Positions 16,236 to 25,483 of a stretch of 64,000 bases of DNA are shown one piece after another. The position numbers and the translations under genes are program-made. The DNA is taken from positions 1 through 64,000 of the forward strand of contig JAGHSZ010000022.1 in NCBI GenBank assembly GCA_018065565.1, given 5' to 3'. The stretch comes from Candidatus Colivivens caballi (lineage in GTDB: Bacteria > Bacteroidota > Bacteroidia > Bacteroidales > Bacteroidaceae). Position 1 is the stretch's first letter. Every line of letters starts with the position of its first letter. Below the pieces are notes generated by a model. It did no database searches. It was not told the origin of the DNA and saw only the letters and a list, made by a program, of their open reading frames with translations.

Positions 16236-17987
16236 TTAGAGAATTGGATTGCCTTCGCTGTCGAACGACAGACGGCCACCACCGCGTTGAGTCTTGTTGC
16301 TCTTTTCGCGCTTCTTGTCGAATGGCTTGTCGGAATGCTTACGATCGTATGGCTTGTCAGAGCGCTTCTTGTCGAATGGCTTGTCAGAACGCTTGTGGTC
16401 GGATGGACGGTCGGAGCGTTTGCGGTCGAATGGACGGTCGGAGCGCTTGTGGTCGGATGGACGGTCAGAGCGCTTGCGGTCGGATGGACGGTCGGAGCGT
16501 TTGTGGTCGTATGTACGGTCGGAGCGCTTGTGGTCGTATGTACGGTCGGAGCGCTTGTGGTCGGATGATCGTTCTTCGTTGTCTTCGCGTTCGTGGCGGT
16601 TTTCCTTCTTGAATGGGCGTGCCTTGAAGTAGTGCTCGTCATCATCGCCAAAGTCAGGACGGCGGTCACCCCATTTGAAGTTGCGGCGTCCGAGTCCACT
16701 CTTGAATACAGCAGATGGCTGTGTGAGCAGTTCCTCGTCAGTCAGTTCGCGTTCCTCTTCGCCCTTGGTGTCTTCTTTCTTTTGCTTGTGACCTTTGAAC
16801 TTTAAGTTGCGTTCACGGTCTTCGGCCGACTTGATGTCGAGTCCTTCCTGTCGGCGGTCGCTCAACTTACCTTCGAACATCTGGTATTTGCGCAGTTCGC
16901 ATTCCAGTGAACCGTTGTAGAGGATGATGCGTGTGGAAGGGCGGAAACCGATCTTGTCGAAGCATTCCTCATGAAGACTGAAAATCCATGCGTCACCACC
17001 TGCGAATGAGTGTTTGAGAGTCTTTCCCAGGTCGGCGTAGAGTCCGAGAATGTCTTCGGTTGTGATTCGTTCGCCGTATGGTGGGTTGGTTACCATGATG
17101 GACGGCATCTGCTGTGGTTCAAGGTCGCGTACATCCTGCTGGGCAATAGTGACGATGTCGCTCACACCTGCCGACTTTGCATTTTCCTGTGCGATGGCAA
17201 CTGCCTGGCGGTTGATGTCGTATCCGTAAATCTTATGATTGAACTTGCGTTCCTGTGAGTCGTCATTGTAAATTTCATCGAAGAGGTCGGCATCGAAGTC
17301 GTTCCACTTCTCGAATGCAAACTCCTTGCGGAATACTCCCGGGTAGATGTTGCGTGCGATGAGTGCTGCTTCAATCAGGATGGTTCCTGAACCGCACATA
17401 GGATCGATGAAGTCGCTTTGTCCGTCCCAGCCGGTTGTCATGACGATGCCAGCTGCAAGAACTTCATTGAGTGGTGCTGCCACTGTGCCGACACGGTAGC
17501 CACGGTGGTGGAGGCTTTCGCCGCTACTGTCAAGAGATATGCATACATCGTGCTCTGCAATATGGAGGTTGATGCGTAGGTCAGGGTTGCTGATGCCTAC
17601 ATTTGGGCGCTTACCTGTCTTTTCGCGGAAATAGTCGGCAATTGCGTCCTTGACGCGGTAGGCTGCAAAGCGCGAATGGCGGAACTCTTCGCTGAACACG
17701 ACTGCGTCAACGAGGAATGTGCTGTTCACATTGAGGTATTTCTCCCATTCTACTTTTGTCTTTACTGCTTCGTAAACTTCGTCGGCATTGCTTGCCTTGA
17801 ATTCAAGAATAGGAACAAGGACTTTCACTGCTGTACGGAGACAGAAGTTCGCTTTGTAAAGCATTGCCTTGTCGCCTGTGAACGACACCATGCGGATGCC
17901 TTTTTCTACATCGTCGGCACCCAGTTCAATCAGTTCTTTTGCCAGCAGGTCTTCAAGGCCTGCAAATGTCTTTGCTATCAGTTTCAT
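16236..17987 (-). CDS. rlmL: THUMP-domain 23S rRNA (guanine-N2) methyltransferase with repeat tail
   Basis: Resembles the RlmL N-terminal module that makes m2G2445 in 23S rRNA. The start was set at MKLIAKTFAGLEDLLAKEL, where family similarity begins; an upstream ATG at 18038 would add 17 unlikely residues. The THUMP domain spans about 45-155. The Rossmann methyltransferase follows, with DPMCGSGTILIEAA and the catalytic NPPYGER motif (VTNPPYGER). After about residue 385 comes a charged linker and then a tail (about 475-570) of nine or ten nonapeptide copies of the form DHKRSDRPS. The tail is very basic and probably RNA-binding. Such tails are seen on some Bacteroidota RNA enzymes, but the length here is notable. 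The second RlmL domain (RlmK) is absent. Confidence 0.88.
   Translation of the reverse strand: MKLIAKTFAGLEDLLAKELIELGADDVEKGIRMVSFTGDKAMLYKANFCLRTAVKVLVPILEFKASNADEVYEAVKTKVEWEKYLNVNSTFLVDAVVFSEEFRHSRFAAYRVKDAIADYFREKTGKRPNVGISNPDLRINLHIAEHDVCISLDSSGESLHHRGYRVGTVAAPLNEVLAAGIVMTTGWDGQSDFIDPMCGSGTILIEAALIARNIYPGVFRKEFAFEKWNDFDADLFDEIYNDDSQERKFNHKIYGYDINRQAVAIAQENAKSAGVSDIVTIAQQDVRDLEPQQMPSIMVTNPPYGERITTEDILGLYADLGKTLKHSFAGGDAWIFSLHEECFDKIGFRPSTRIILYNGSLECELRKYQMFEGKLSDRRQEGLDIKSAEDRERNLKFKGHKQKKEDTKGEEERELTDEELLTQPSAVFKSGLGRRNFKWGDRRPDFGDDDEHYFKARPFKKENRHEREDNEERSSDHKRSDRTYDHKRSDRTYDHKRSDRPSDRKRSDRPSDHKRSDRPFDRKRSDRPSDHKRSDKPFDKKRSDKPYDRKHSDKPFDKKREKSNKTQRGGGRLSFDSEGNPIL
16300..16575. repeat. 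27-bp coding tandem repeat (nonapeptide tail)
   Basis: In-frame 27-bp units encode D-[HRK]-K-[RH]-S-D-[RK]-[TP]-[YSF]. Units alternate between DHK and DRK openings, giving a secondary 54-bp similarity. The repeat is purely coding and could expand or contract by slippage without a frameshift. Confidence 0.85.
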
Positions 17988-18048
17988 ATGTGGTGGTTTG
18001 GTGGTTTTAGTTGTTAAGTTGTTTTGTGCCAATGGCAAATTTCTGGTC

Positions 18049-18765
18049 TTATCCCTTGTATTGTGTAACCTTTTCGCCAGGAGCGATGTCGCGGGTTACC
18101 CACACATTGCCTCCGATGACTGCGTTTTTGCCGATGGTGATTCTGCCGAGAATGGTGGAGTTGGCATAGACGATGACTCCGTCTTCGAGGATAGGGTGGC
18201 GTGGGATGCCCTTGATGGGGTTGCCGTTGTCGTCGAGTGGGAAACTTTTTGCACCGAGTGTCACTCCCTGATAGAGTTTCACATTGTTGCCGATGATGGT
18301 GGTCTCGCCAATGACTACGCCAGTACCGTGGTCGATTGTGAAATAGTCGCCAATCTGTGCTCCTGGGTGAATGTCGATGCCGGTTTCGGAATGTGCCATT
18401 TCTGTGAGCAGGCGTGGAATCAGGTCAACTCCCATCTTGTAGAATTCATGTGCCACACGGTAGTTCATCAGTGCTTTCATCACTGGGTAGCAGCAGATGA
18501 TTTCGTCGAAACTGCTGGCAGCAGGGTCGCCGTTGTAGGCTGCTTCGACATCGGTGCTGAGACTCTTGCGTATGTCGTCAAGGCTCTTGATGAATTTGTC
18601 GGCGTCGTCTTCGTTCAGGATTTTGCCTTTGACGATGGTGTCGTGCAGCAGGCACTCTTCGGTTGCGAGTGTCAGTGCATCATCGCCATAGTATTCGTGA
18701 AACAGAACTGCTCGCGACAGACGGGCAATCTCTTTTGTGGAGTTTATGAGGCTGGAATATTTCAT
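18049..18765 (-). CDS. cysE: Serine O-acetyltransferase
   Basis: Converts serine and acetyl-CoA to O-acetylserine for cysteine synthesis. The C-terminal left-handed beta-helix is clear from hexapeptide repeats: ETGIDIHPGAQIGDYFTIDHGTGVVIGET and the catalytic-site segment GVTLGAKSF. The alpha-helical N-terminal domain is about 120 residues. I start at MKYSSLINSTKE (18765), which gives 238 residues. The frame stays open upstream to 19017, but that part is compositionally odd and overlaps the 3' end of the next gene, so it is not used. It is probably co-transcribed with its minus-strand neighbours. Confidence 0.92.
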   Translation of the reverse strand: MKYSSLINSTKEIARLSRAVLFHEYYGDDALTLATEECLLHDTIVKGKILNEDDADKFIKSLDDIRKSLSTDVEAAYNGDPAASSFDEIICCYPVMKALMNYRVAHEFYKMGVDLIPRLLTEMAHSETGIDIHPGAQIGDYFTIDHGTGVVIGETTIIGNNVKLYQGVTLGAKSFPLDDNGNPIKGIPRHPILEDGVIVYANSTILGRITIGKNAVIGGNVWVTRDIAPGEKVTQYKG

Positions 18766-18836
18766 ATTTGGCGTCTTTATGCTCTTTGGCGTCTGTAATT
18801 GTGCTCTTGGAGACTGTGATTGTGCTCTTGGGGCAT

Positions 18837-20528
18837 TTATTTGTTGTAATTGTTCAACAGTTCTTTTGCTGCTTCGTCGCCCATGTCGATGGCGCGTTGC
18901 AGATTTGCCTTGCCGTTGACTTTGTCGCCGACTACGAGTTGTGCATAGCCCAGTATGCGGTAGGCATCGTATGACTGTGGATTGAGTTGCATTGCCTTCT
19001 TTGCTGACTCGATGCATTCTTTGTTCATGCCGACTCGCAACTGGAGTGCGGCGAGTTCGAGCAGATAGAGTGGCTCGCCAGGTGCCTGGCTTGTGGCTGT
19101 GGTGAGGTCGTCGAGTGCCTGCTGATACATCTTGGAGTTGATTTCGAGCAGTGCACGGTCGAAATAGAACTTGTGGTTGACGCTGCTGTTGCTGAGATAA
19201 CTGTACTTGTTGTAGTCGGCAACTGCATCACGGTATCTGCCGACGCGTGTGAGCAACAGTGCGTGGCGCATGATGTAGGTGGCGGCTTCGGCAGGCATTG
19301 GAGTCGGCATCATGGCGATGGCGCTGTCGAGCAGTTCTATCTGTACAGCGGTGCTGTCGCCACGGTTCTCGCTTGCGATGCTTGCTGCATAGAGGGTGGC
19401 AGGTGAGCGTTCTTCCGACTTGTTCATCTGGTCGTAGATGTCGTATGCTCCGTCGAAGTCCTGCTTTGCCATCAGTATCTTTGCTTTGAGCGCACGGTAC
19501 TCGTACTTTGGTGAGGCTTCGATGGCCTTGTTGACATAATCAACGGCTACATCGTAGTTCCATTTCGCATAGGCAGAGTCGGGTTGATAAGTGAGTTTCG
19601 CCTGTATGATTTCTGCAATCTTTGCGTTGGCGTCAGCCTTGTCGGCAGCCAGTTCGTAGTAGTGTTGGAGGTCTTTGTCTGCTTCTTCGAACTTGTAGGT
19701 GTCGATGAGTGGGGTGGCACGGCGCAGATAGCCTTCTGCATTGTCGGGGTATGTGTCGATGAAAAGGTTGAGCAGGTCGATGTATTCGTCGTTGTCAGCA
19801 GTGTTGCTCTTAAAATAGAGGTACACCAGGCTCTCTTCCTTTGTCTCAGGCAATCCCTTCTTGATGTTGATGTTGTTGAGTGCGTAGTTGTCAACCTTTG
19901 TTGAGATGGCACCGATTGACAAGTTCTTTGCAAAGTCAATGCCAATGGCGTAGCCTTTGTTTGTGAGCGGTTGTTGCAAGGTGGCAACCACTTCGCCCTC
20001 AGTGTTGAACACGGGACATCCTGCATATTTTGCATCGATAGGGTAGTCGAGTGTGTAGTAAGGGATGCTGTCGTTGACAGTCTCAATGCTTTTCACATTG
20101 GCGGCAGGACAGGTGGCTGGTTTGCTCTTGGAGTATGGGAGTATCATCAGTTTGCTGCCTTCTGCCAGTTTTTCCTTGGAGAGTGTCAGCGGAGTGGACT
20201 TGTTGACATCGGTGCTGAATTTCACCAGTCCGTAGGTGTCGTTGGCTCCGAGTATGCGCACTACATTGCTCTTGTTGCCCGCCTGGTCGATGATGACTGC
20301 GCTGTAAGCATTGCGGAACAGATCGTAGTCAGCAACAGCGATGCCGTTGCCTGTGACATAGAATCCTGTGCCGGAGTGCAGCAGATTCTGCTCCTGGTCG
20401 TATGTGTTGACTGAGATGATGGATTTCAGTGCCTTTTTTGCCCATCCCTGTGTCGGTGCTTCCTGTGCCATGCCTATGAGGCATTGTGCGAAGATTGCTG
20501 CGAGTGTGATTATCCTTTTCATTGTCAT
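18837..20528 (-). CDS. Exported TPR protein with a degenerate trypsin-like (pseudoprotease) domain
   Basis: A signal peptide (MKRIITLAAIFAQCLIGMAQ) is followed by a chymotrypsin-like domain, about 30-220, with the HtrA layout: HSGTGFYVTGNGIAVADYD, ILGANDTYGLVKF, KYAGCPVFNTEGEVVATLQQ. The three catalytic positions are lost. Where HtrA has NHV this protein has ADYD, where it has TDLALLK this has TYGLVK, and GNSGG is replaced by KYAGC. TPR repeats fill about 250-560 (for example ASPKYEYRALKAKILMAKQDFDGAYDIYDQ and LNPQSYDAYRILGYAQLVVGDKVNGKANLQ). It is probably a scaffold or binding protein in the periplasm. The start is ATG at 20528 or two codons later. The neighbours cysE and recN do not suggest its partner. 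Confidence 0.8.
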   Translation of the reverse strand: MTMKRIITLAAIFAQCLIGMAQEAPTQGWAKKALKSIISVNTYDQEQNLLHSGTGFYVTGNGIAVADYDLFRNAYSAVIIDQAGNKSNVVRILGANDTYGLVKFSTDVNKSTPLTLSKEKLAEGSKLMILPYSKSKPATCPAANVKSIETVNDSIPYYTLDYPIDAKYAGCPVFNTEGEVVATLQQPLTNKGYAIGIDFAKNLSIGAISTKVDNYALNNINIKKGLPETKEESLVYLYFKSNTADNDEYIDLLNLFIDTYPDNAEGYLRRATPLIDTYKFEEADKDLQHYYELAADKADANAKIAEIIQAKLTYQPDSAYAKWNYDVAVDYVNKAIEASPKYEYRALKAKILMAKQDFDGAYDIYDQMNKSEERSPATLYAASIASENRGDSTAVQIELLDSAIAMMPTPMPAEAATYIMRHALLLTRVGRYRDAVADYNKYSYLSNSSVNHKFYFDRALLEINSKMYQQALDDLTTATSQAPGEPLYLLELAALQLRVGMNKECIESAKKAMQLNPQSYDAYRILGYAQLVVGDKVNGKANLQRAIDMGDEAAKELLNNYNK

Positions 20529-20580
20529 ATTATTGGTTGTTGAAGTTCGTGTGATGAAAGTGGTGCTGTCAGCAATGCGC

Positions 20581-22254
20581 TTACTGCTTGATTCGCAGCA
20601 GTTCTTTGGCATTGTCGATGGCTGCCTGCGTGAGTGTCGAACCGCTGAGCATGTGTGCTATTTCCTCGATGCGCTGCTGCTTGTTGAGTTCTGATATGTG
20701 TGTGGTGGTGAAGAACATGTTGTCGTCCTTGAACACCTTGTAGTGGTGCTTGCCCATTGCTGCAATCTGTGGCAGGTGGGTGATGCTTATGACTTGTCGG
20801 TCGGCATTGGCAATGTCTGCCATGATGTTTGCCATCTTTTCTGCGATGTTGCCCGACACGCCTGTGTCGATTTCGTCGAAGATGATTGTCGGCAGTTTCT
20901 CTGCATCGGCAATGAGGGCTTTCAGTGCGAGCATTACACGGGCGATCTCGCCTCCTGATGCAATCTGTGTGAGGTTCTGCACCGGTACATTCTTGTTGGC
21001 TGAGAACATGAAGGCGATGTGGTCCATGCCGTCGGCTTCGGGTTCTGCCTTTGGGGTGATGCTGACTTCAAACTGTACATTAGGCATACCAAGCAACACC
21101 AGTGTGTCGGTAATCCGTGCCTTGATGTCCTGTGCTGCGAGTGTACGGGTATGAGTCAGTGCTGCTGCCTGTTCGAGCAACTTTGTGCGCTTTGCTGCCT
21201 GTTCGCGGCTTAGTTCCTCAATTCGTTCGTCGAAGTTGTCGATGGCATCGAGCCGTGTTGCCAGTTCGTCCTGAATGGTGAGGAGTTCTGCAATGGTGCT
21301 GACATGGTGCTTCTGTTGCAGCGTGTAAATCAGGTTGAGCCGGTCGTTCACATATTGCAGCCGTGACGGGTCGCACTCGATGCTGTCAGTCTGTGACGCC
21401 AGTTCCTCGGCTATGTCTTTCAGTTCGATGTAGCTGCTGTTGAGCCGTTCGTAGAGTTCAGTGGCAGGCGTGAACACCGACGATATGTTGTTGAGGGCGT
21501 TTATGCCTTGTTTAAGTGCAGAAAGGGTGTCGGCCTCGTCGTCAGCAGTGATGCTGCTGCGGGCTGTGAACAGTGCCTCCTTGATGTCCTCGGCGTGGCT
21601 GAGCATCTCTGCCTCTGCTTCGAGTTCATCTTGTTCGTCAGCAGAGAGACTTGCTTCGGTGAGTTGCTGCAACTGGAAACGCATATAGTCCTCGTCGTCG
21701 CGGTTTTTGTTGGCACTGGCGATGAGTGTGTCGAGTTGGCGGCACACTTGCTTGTAGTCGTCAAAGAGTTGGCGGTAGATGTTGCGTTCGTCGGTGTTGC
21801 CGGCGATGGTATCGACGATGCCTTGCTGGAAGTCTTCGTGTCCGAGCAACAGGTTCTTGTGCTGTGAGTGAATGTCGATGAGTTGGTCGCCTATCTCTTT
21901 CAGTTGTGCGAGTGCTACTGGTGTGTCGTTGATGAATGCACGGCTCTTGCCAGTTGCGGTGAGTTCACGGCGGATGATGCACTCGTGTCCGTCGTTGTCG
22001 AGGTCGTTGTCAGCAAAGAACTGGTTGAGACTGTTGCAGTCGGTGACATCGAATGTGGCTTCGATGGTGCATCGCTGTTCACCCGTCTTGATGGACTTGG
22101 AGTCTGCGCGTTGTCCGAGCAGCAGTCCGATAGCCCCGAGAATGATGGACTTTCCAGCACCGGTCTCGCCTGTGATGACAGAGAAACCATTGTGGAACTC
22201 AATCGACAGTTGGTCGATGAGTGCGTAGTGTTCAATGCTGATGGACTTTATCAT
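20581..22254 (-). CDS. recN: DNA repair protein RecN
   Basis: SMC-like ATPase acting early in double-strand break repair. The N-terminus carries Walker A (GETGAGKSIILGAIGLLLG, near residues 29-47), and the C-terminal half carries the signature ASGGEIARVMLALK with Walker B IIFDEIDTGVSG. Antiparallel coiled coil occupies about 155-390, interrupted by a hinge. The length of 557 is typical. The ends of the coding region match well to the family (MIKSISIEHYALID start). It lies in a minus-strand run with 16 bp to the MBOAT gene upstream. Confidence 0.96.
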   Translation of the reverse strand: MIKSISIEHYALIDQLSIEFHNGFSVITGETGAGKSIILGAIGLLLGQRADSKSIKTGEQRCTIEATFDVTDCNSLNQFFADNDLDNDGHECIIRRELTATGKSRAFINDTPVALAQLKEIGDQLIDIHSQHKNLLLGHEDFQQGIVDTIAGNTDERNIYRQLFDDYKQVCRQLDTLIASANKNRDDEDYMRFQLQQLTEASLSADEQDELEAEAEMLSHAEDIKEALFTARSSITADDEADTLSALKQGINALNNISSVFTPATELYERLNSSYIELKDIAEELASQTDSIECDPSRLQYVNDRLNLIYTLQQKHHVSTIAELLTIQDELATRLDAIDNFDERIEELSREQAAKRTKLLEQAAALTHTRTLAAQDIKARITDTLVLLGMPNVQFEVSITPKAEPEADGMDHIAFMFSANKNVPVQNLTQIASGGEIARVMLALKALIADAEKLPTIIFDEIDTGVSGNIAEKMANIMADIANADRQVISITHLPQIAAMGKHHYKVFKDDNMFFTTTHISELNKQQRIEEIAHMLSGSTLTQAAIDNAKELLRIKQ

Positions 22255-22270
22255 TGTGAGAAAATTTGTT

Positions 22271-23749
22271 TTAGAACTGGAAATAGATGAATGGCTGGAT
22301 GTCGGACGACTTCACCTGAATGACGATGTAGATGATGACGATGATGAGCAGCGCCTGTACCGGCAGTGGCATCCGTGTCACCATTCGCCGCATCCAGTCG
22401 GAAGTGCGTGTCGGCAGGAAATGGAGTATGAATCCGAGTGCCATCAGTGCTGCAACCTCCCAGTAACCCTCAATCCATTGCATTGCCAGTTGTGGGTTGA
22501 ACCGAGTGCCAATCTGGTGCAGAATGGCGGTGGCGCTGTCGAAGTCGCTTTGACGGAAGAAAATCCATGCAAGGCATACGATGTGGAAGGTGATGATGAT
22601 GCCGATGACTCGCATCACTCCCTTGCTCTGATAGTTCTTTGGACGGTGGAGCAGCGAATTCTTCATCTTGTCGAGAGCCAGTGCCACTCCGTGCATTCCG
22701 CCCCAGACGATGAAGTTGAGGTTTGCTCCGTGCCACATGCCGCCGAGCAGCATTGTGACTATGAGGTTGAGATACTGACGCAACTTGCCGTGGCGGTTGC
22801 CTCCGAGTGATATGTAGAGGTAGTCTTTCAGCCATGACGACAGACTGATGTGCCAGCGGCGCCAGAACTCTGTGATGGATGCCGACTTGTAAGGTGCATT
22901 GAAGTTGAGTGGGAACCTGTATCCGAGCAGCAGCGCAATACCGATTGCCATGTCGCTGTAACCTGAAAAGTCGCAGTAGATCTGCAATGCATAGCCATAG
23001 ACAGCCATGAGGTTCTCGAATCCGCTATAAAGTGCTGGCTGGTCGAACACTCGTTCCACGAAGTTCAGACTGATGTAGTCGCTGATGACTGCCTTCTTAA
23101 ACAGACCACCGGCTATGTAGAACACGCCTGCACCAAACATTTCGCGTGTCACTTCGAGTGGACGGCGAATCTGCGGGATGAAGTCGCGGGCACGGATGAT
23201 TGGGCCTGCCACCAGTGTCGGGAAGAAACTGACGAAGAAGGCATAGTCGAGCAGACTGTTGAGTGGCTTGAACTGTCCGCGGTAGATGTCGATGGTGTAA
23301 CTAAGTGACTGGAAGGTGAAGAAACTGATGCCCACTGGCAGGAATATGTCGAGTGCAGTGAATGTCCCTCCTGCCACGCTGGCATAGAGTTCGCCGAAGA
23401 AGTTGGTGTATTTGAAGTAGGCGAGCAGTCCCAGGTCAATCAGCAGACTGAGCGACACCAGCCAGCGTTTGCCCCCCTTGCTCTGCACCTTGTCGATGCC
23501 ACGGGCAATGAAGTAGTCGCTGACGGTCACCACTGCCAGGAGGAAGAAGTAGAAACCGCTGCTTTTGTAGTAGAAATAATATGAGAATGCTGTGACAAAG
23601 AGCAGACGCAGTGTTGTGGTCTTGCCCATCAGCATGTATAAGAAAGAGAATACGAGGAACATCCACAGGAATAATCCTGAGGAGAAAATCATTGGTGACG
23701 ACGGGTCGTAAGTCAGTTGTTCCAGTATGTTATCTATTTCAAAATGCAT
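22271..23749 (-). CDS. MBOAT-family O-acyltransferase (AlgI-like)
   Basis: Polytopic membrane acyltransferase of 492 residues with about 11 helices. The active-site His lies in GGMWHGANLNFIVWGGMHG, and TEFWRRWHISLSSWLKDYLYI is the AlgI/DltB hallmark. AlgI-type proteins move acyl groups, usually acetyl, across the membrane for transfer to a polysaccharide. The SGNH protein encoded 66 bp upstream on the same strand is the expected extracytoplasmic partner. The acceptor glycan is unknown, because no capsule locus is in the window. Confidence 0.92.
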   Translation of the reverse strand: MHFEIDNILEQLTYDPSSPMIFSSGLFLWMFLVFSFLYMLMGKTTTLRLLFVTAFSYYFYYKSSGFYFFLLAVVTVSDYFIARGIDKVQSKGGKRWLVSLSLLIDLGLLAYFKYTNFFGELYASVAGGTFTALDIFLPVGISFFTFQSLSYTIDIYRGQFKPLNSLLDYAFFVSFFPTLVAGPIIRARDFIPQIRRPLEVTREMFGAGVFYIAGGLFKKAVISDYISLNFVERVFDQPALYSGFENLMAVYGYALQIYCDFSGYSDMAIGIALLLGYRFPLNFNAPYKSASITEFWRRWHISLSSWLKDYLYISLGGNRHGKLRQYLNLIVTMLLGGMWHGANLNFIVWGGMHGVALALDKMKNSLLHRPKNYQSKGVMRVIGIIITFHIVCLAWIFFRQSDFDSATAILHQIGTRFNPQLAMQWIEGYWEVAALMALGFILHFLPTRTSDWMRRMVTRMPLPVQALLIIVIIYIVIQVKSSDIQPFIYFQF

Positions 23750-23815
23750 ATTCTGTCGTTAAGAAGCGAACGGGGCGAACGATGTGTGGCGGTTCATGGC
23801 GGTTTGTCTGCCAGG

Positions 23816-25246
23816 CTACTGGTCGGCTGCCTGTTGCTTGCCGCTGCTGTGTTTCGGGGAATGTCGCCGTTCGTAGTTCCATTTGCCGTTTTGCAGCACA
23901 TCGTAGAATATCTGTCCGATGACACTGCCACCCTTGAAGTTGATGTGGGTGTAGTCGCGGTTGGCCTGTCCTGCCTGCTGCATACGGTATGTGCTGCCGC
24001 TTCCGCCCATTGCCTTTTGCAAGTTCCAGAATGCAATGTGCTCGTCCTGTGCCATCTGGCGTTGTGCCTCAACCAGGGTGGTGATGCCCCTCATGGTCTC
24101 GAACTTGCCGTTGGCGTTGCGTTGGTCGCGGTTGCTGACGCTGATGATGAGCATGCTGGTCTCTGGGAATGCTTTGCGGAAGTTGTTGATGCTCTTCTTG
24201 AATTTCTCACAATATGCGGCATAACCACTTTCGGATGTCACCATGTTCAGGCCATAGTGCATGATGATGAGGTCGTAGTGGCGCAGTCGTGCGAAGGCTT
24301 TCAGCGTCTCGGCAGGAATCGTTGCCAAATGCCAGCCGATGCTGCCTCGCATCGAGAAGTTATCGACGATGATGCCGTTTTTGCCTTCCAGTGCCAGTCC
24401 GTAGAATCTGCCCTTGCCGTTCACATTGATTGCTAATCGTCCGATTTTGCCTTGAACCACAGCCTTGCGGATGTCGGTGTATTCGGGTGCCGGTGCCATG
24501 CTGTCGGTGGTGTCGGCAGGCTCTACCAGTGCTCTGGAATATGTCAGTTGTGCCTCTTCGTCATTGACCATTGCCGTCATCTTCAAACCGTTGTCGGGAG
24601 TGAAGTAGATGATGGCGGTGCTGACTGTGTCGAGGTGTTCAGGAAACACGCGGTTCTGTCCCTTTGCCTTGATTGTGGCTGACCCACATGGCACATAGTA
24701 GCGTGAGTTGATGCCCTGCAACTGTGGATTGAACCCCTTGCCGCGCTCGTTGGCATTGTAGTCCTGCCAACCGGTGCTGTTCTCGACGATGGTGGTGCGG
24801 AACCCTGCCACTTGCGAGTGTATGTCAATGAATCCCACGCCATTGCCTCCGTATCGCTCTTGCAGCAGTTCGCGCAGGTTGGCAGTGAAGATGTCGCCTT
24901 CGATGAATGAGTCGCCGAAATATGCGATGCGCACCACACGCTTCTTCACGCTTCGCAACGCCTTGTAGAACTGGTCCATCTCACGGTCGATATTGAGTGA
25001 GTCGCGGAAGTCCTCAATCGGAGTCATGCCCTCGGGGATGCTGTCGCTGATGGCGAGCGCCTGTCTGATGCGCTGTGCCTCCTCCTGGCTTTCAGTCACA
25101 GTAGAGTCGGCAGCCTCCTCTGTTTTGAGTTCGCTGAGCAGGTCAACAGGACGAAGATTTACTCCGAACAGACTGATCTGTGGCAACCAGTACATACCTA
25201 CGAGCACCACAACAATAATCAATGTCAGTAAAAAAGTTCGTTTCAT
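23816..25246 (-). CDS. SGNH/GDSL hydrolase-like partner of the MBOAT acyltransferase
   Basis: Membrane-anchored (residues 4-22) periplasmic SGNH-fold protein. Block I is FGDSFIEGD with the nucleophile Ser, block III is IIMHYGLNM, and the C-terminal DYTHINFKG carries the catalytic Asp and His. Such proteins accept the acyl group exported by AlgI-type MBOAT proteins and place it on a glycan, as in AlgX/AlgJ or PatB systems. Length is 476. The last residues are basic and Gln-rich. Transcription likely starts at the minus-strand promoter 25292-25299, and downstream genes (MBOAT, recN) may belong to the same transcript. Confidence 0.87.
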   Translation of the reverse strand: MKRTFLLTLIIVVVLVGMYWLPQISLFGVNLRPVDLLSELKTEEAADSTVTESQEEAQRIRQALAISDSIPEGMTPIEDFRDSLNIDREMDQFYKALRSVKKRVVRIAYFGDSFIEGDIFTANLRELLQERYGGNGVGFIDIHSQVAGFRTTIVENSTGWQDYNANERGKGFNPQLQGINSRYYVPCGSATIKAKGQNRVFPEHLDTVSTAIIYFTPDNGLKMTAMVNDEEAQLTYSRALVEPADTTDSMAPAPEYTDIRKAVVQGKIGRLAINVNGKGRFYGLALEGKNGIIVDNFSMRGSIGWHLATIPAETLKAFARLRHYDLIIMHYGLNMVTSESGYAAYCEKFKKSINNFRKAFPETSMLIISVSNRDQRNANGKFETMRGITTLVEAQRQMAQDEHIAFWNLQKAMGGSGSTYRMQQAGQANRDYTHINFKGGSVIGQIFYDVLQNGKWNYERRHSPKHSSGKQQAADQ

Positions 25247-25291
25247 TTTCTTTATACCTGCTTATGCTAACTCTTATGGACAATTATTTTG

Positions 25292-25299
25292 CAAAGATA
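25292..25299 (-). promoter_or_regulatory. Promoter -7 box for the SGNH-MBOAT genes
   Basis: The minus strand reads TATCTTTG, 45 bp upstream of the ATG at 25246, matching TAnnTTTG. Confidence 0.6.
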
Positions 25300-25483
25300 C
25301 GAAGTTTTTTGCTAATAGCGGGTCTGCCAAGCGGAAAAATGTGTAACAAAGCTTTGCTTTTGGTGCGTTTGTTGTTGTTTTGACTTTTTGTGTCGTGTAC
25401 ATGCTGTTTGGGCAGTTGACTTCTATGCTTCGTCGGTGTTCTTTGTAGGGCAACTGCAATGTGGCTTTTGGGCTTTTGTCTTG

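Noticed and set aside
18766-19017. N-terminal extension of the serine acetyltransferase
   Set aside because: It overlaps the upstream gene and its residues do not resemble the family; the shorter start fits better.
22271-23749. DltB (teichoic acid) assignment for the MBOAT protein
   Set aside because: The host is diderm, no dlt genes are nearby, and the SGNH partner supports an AlgI-type role.
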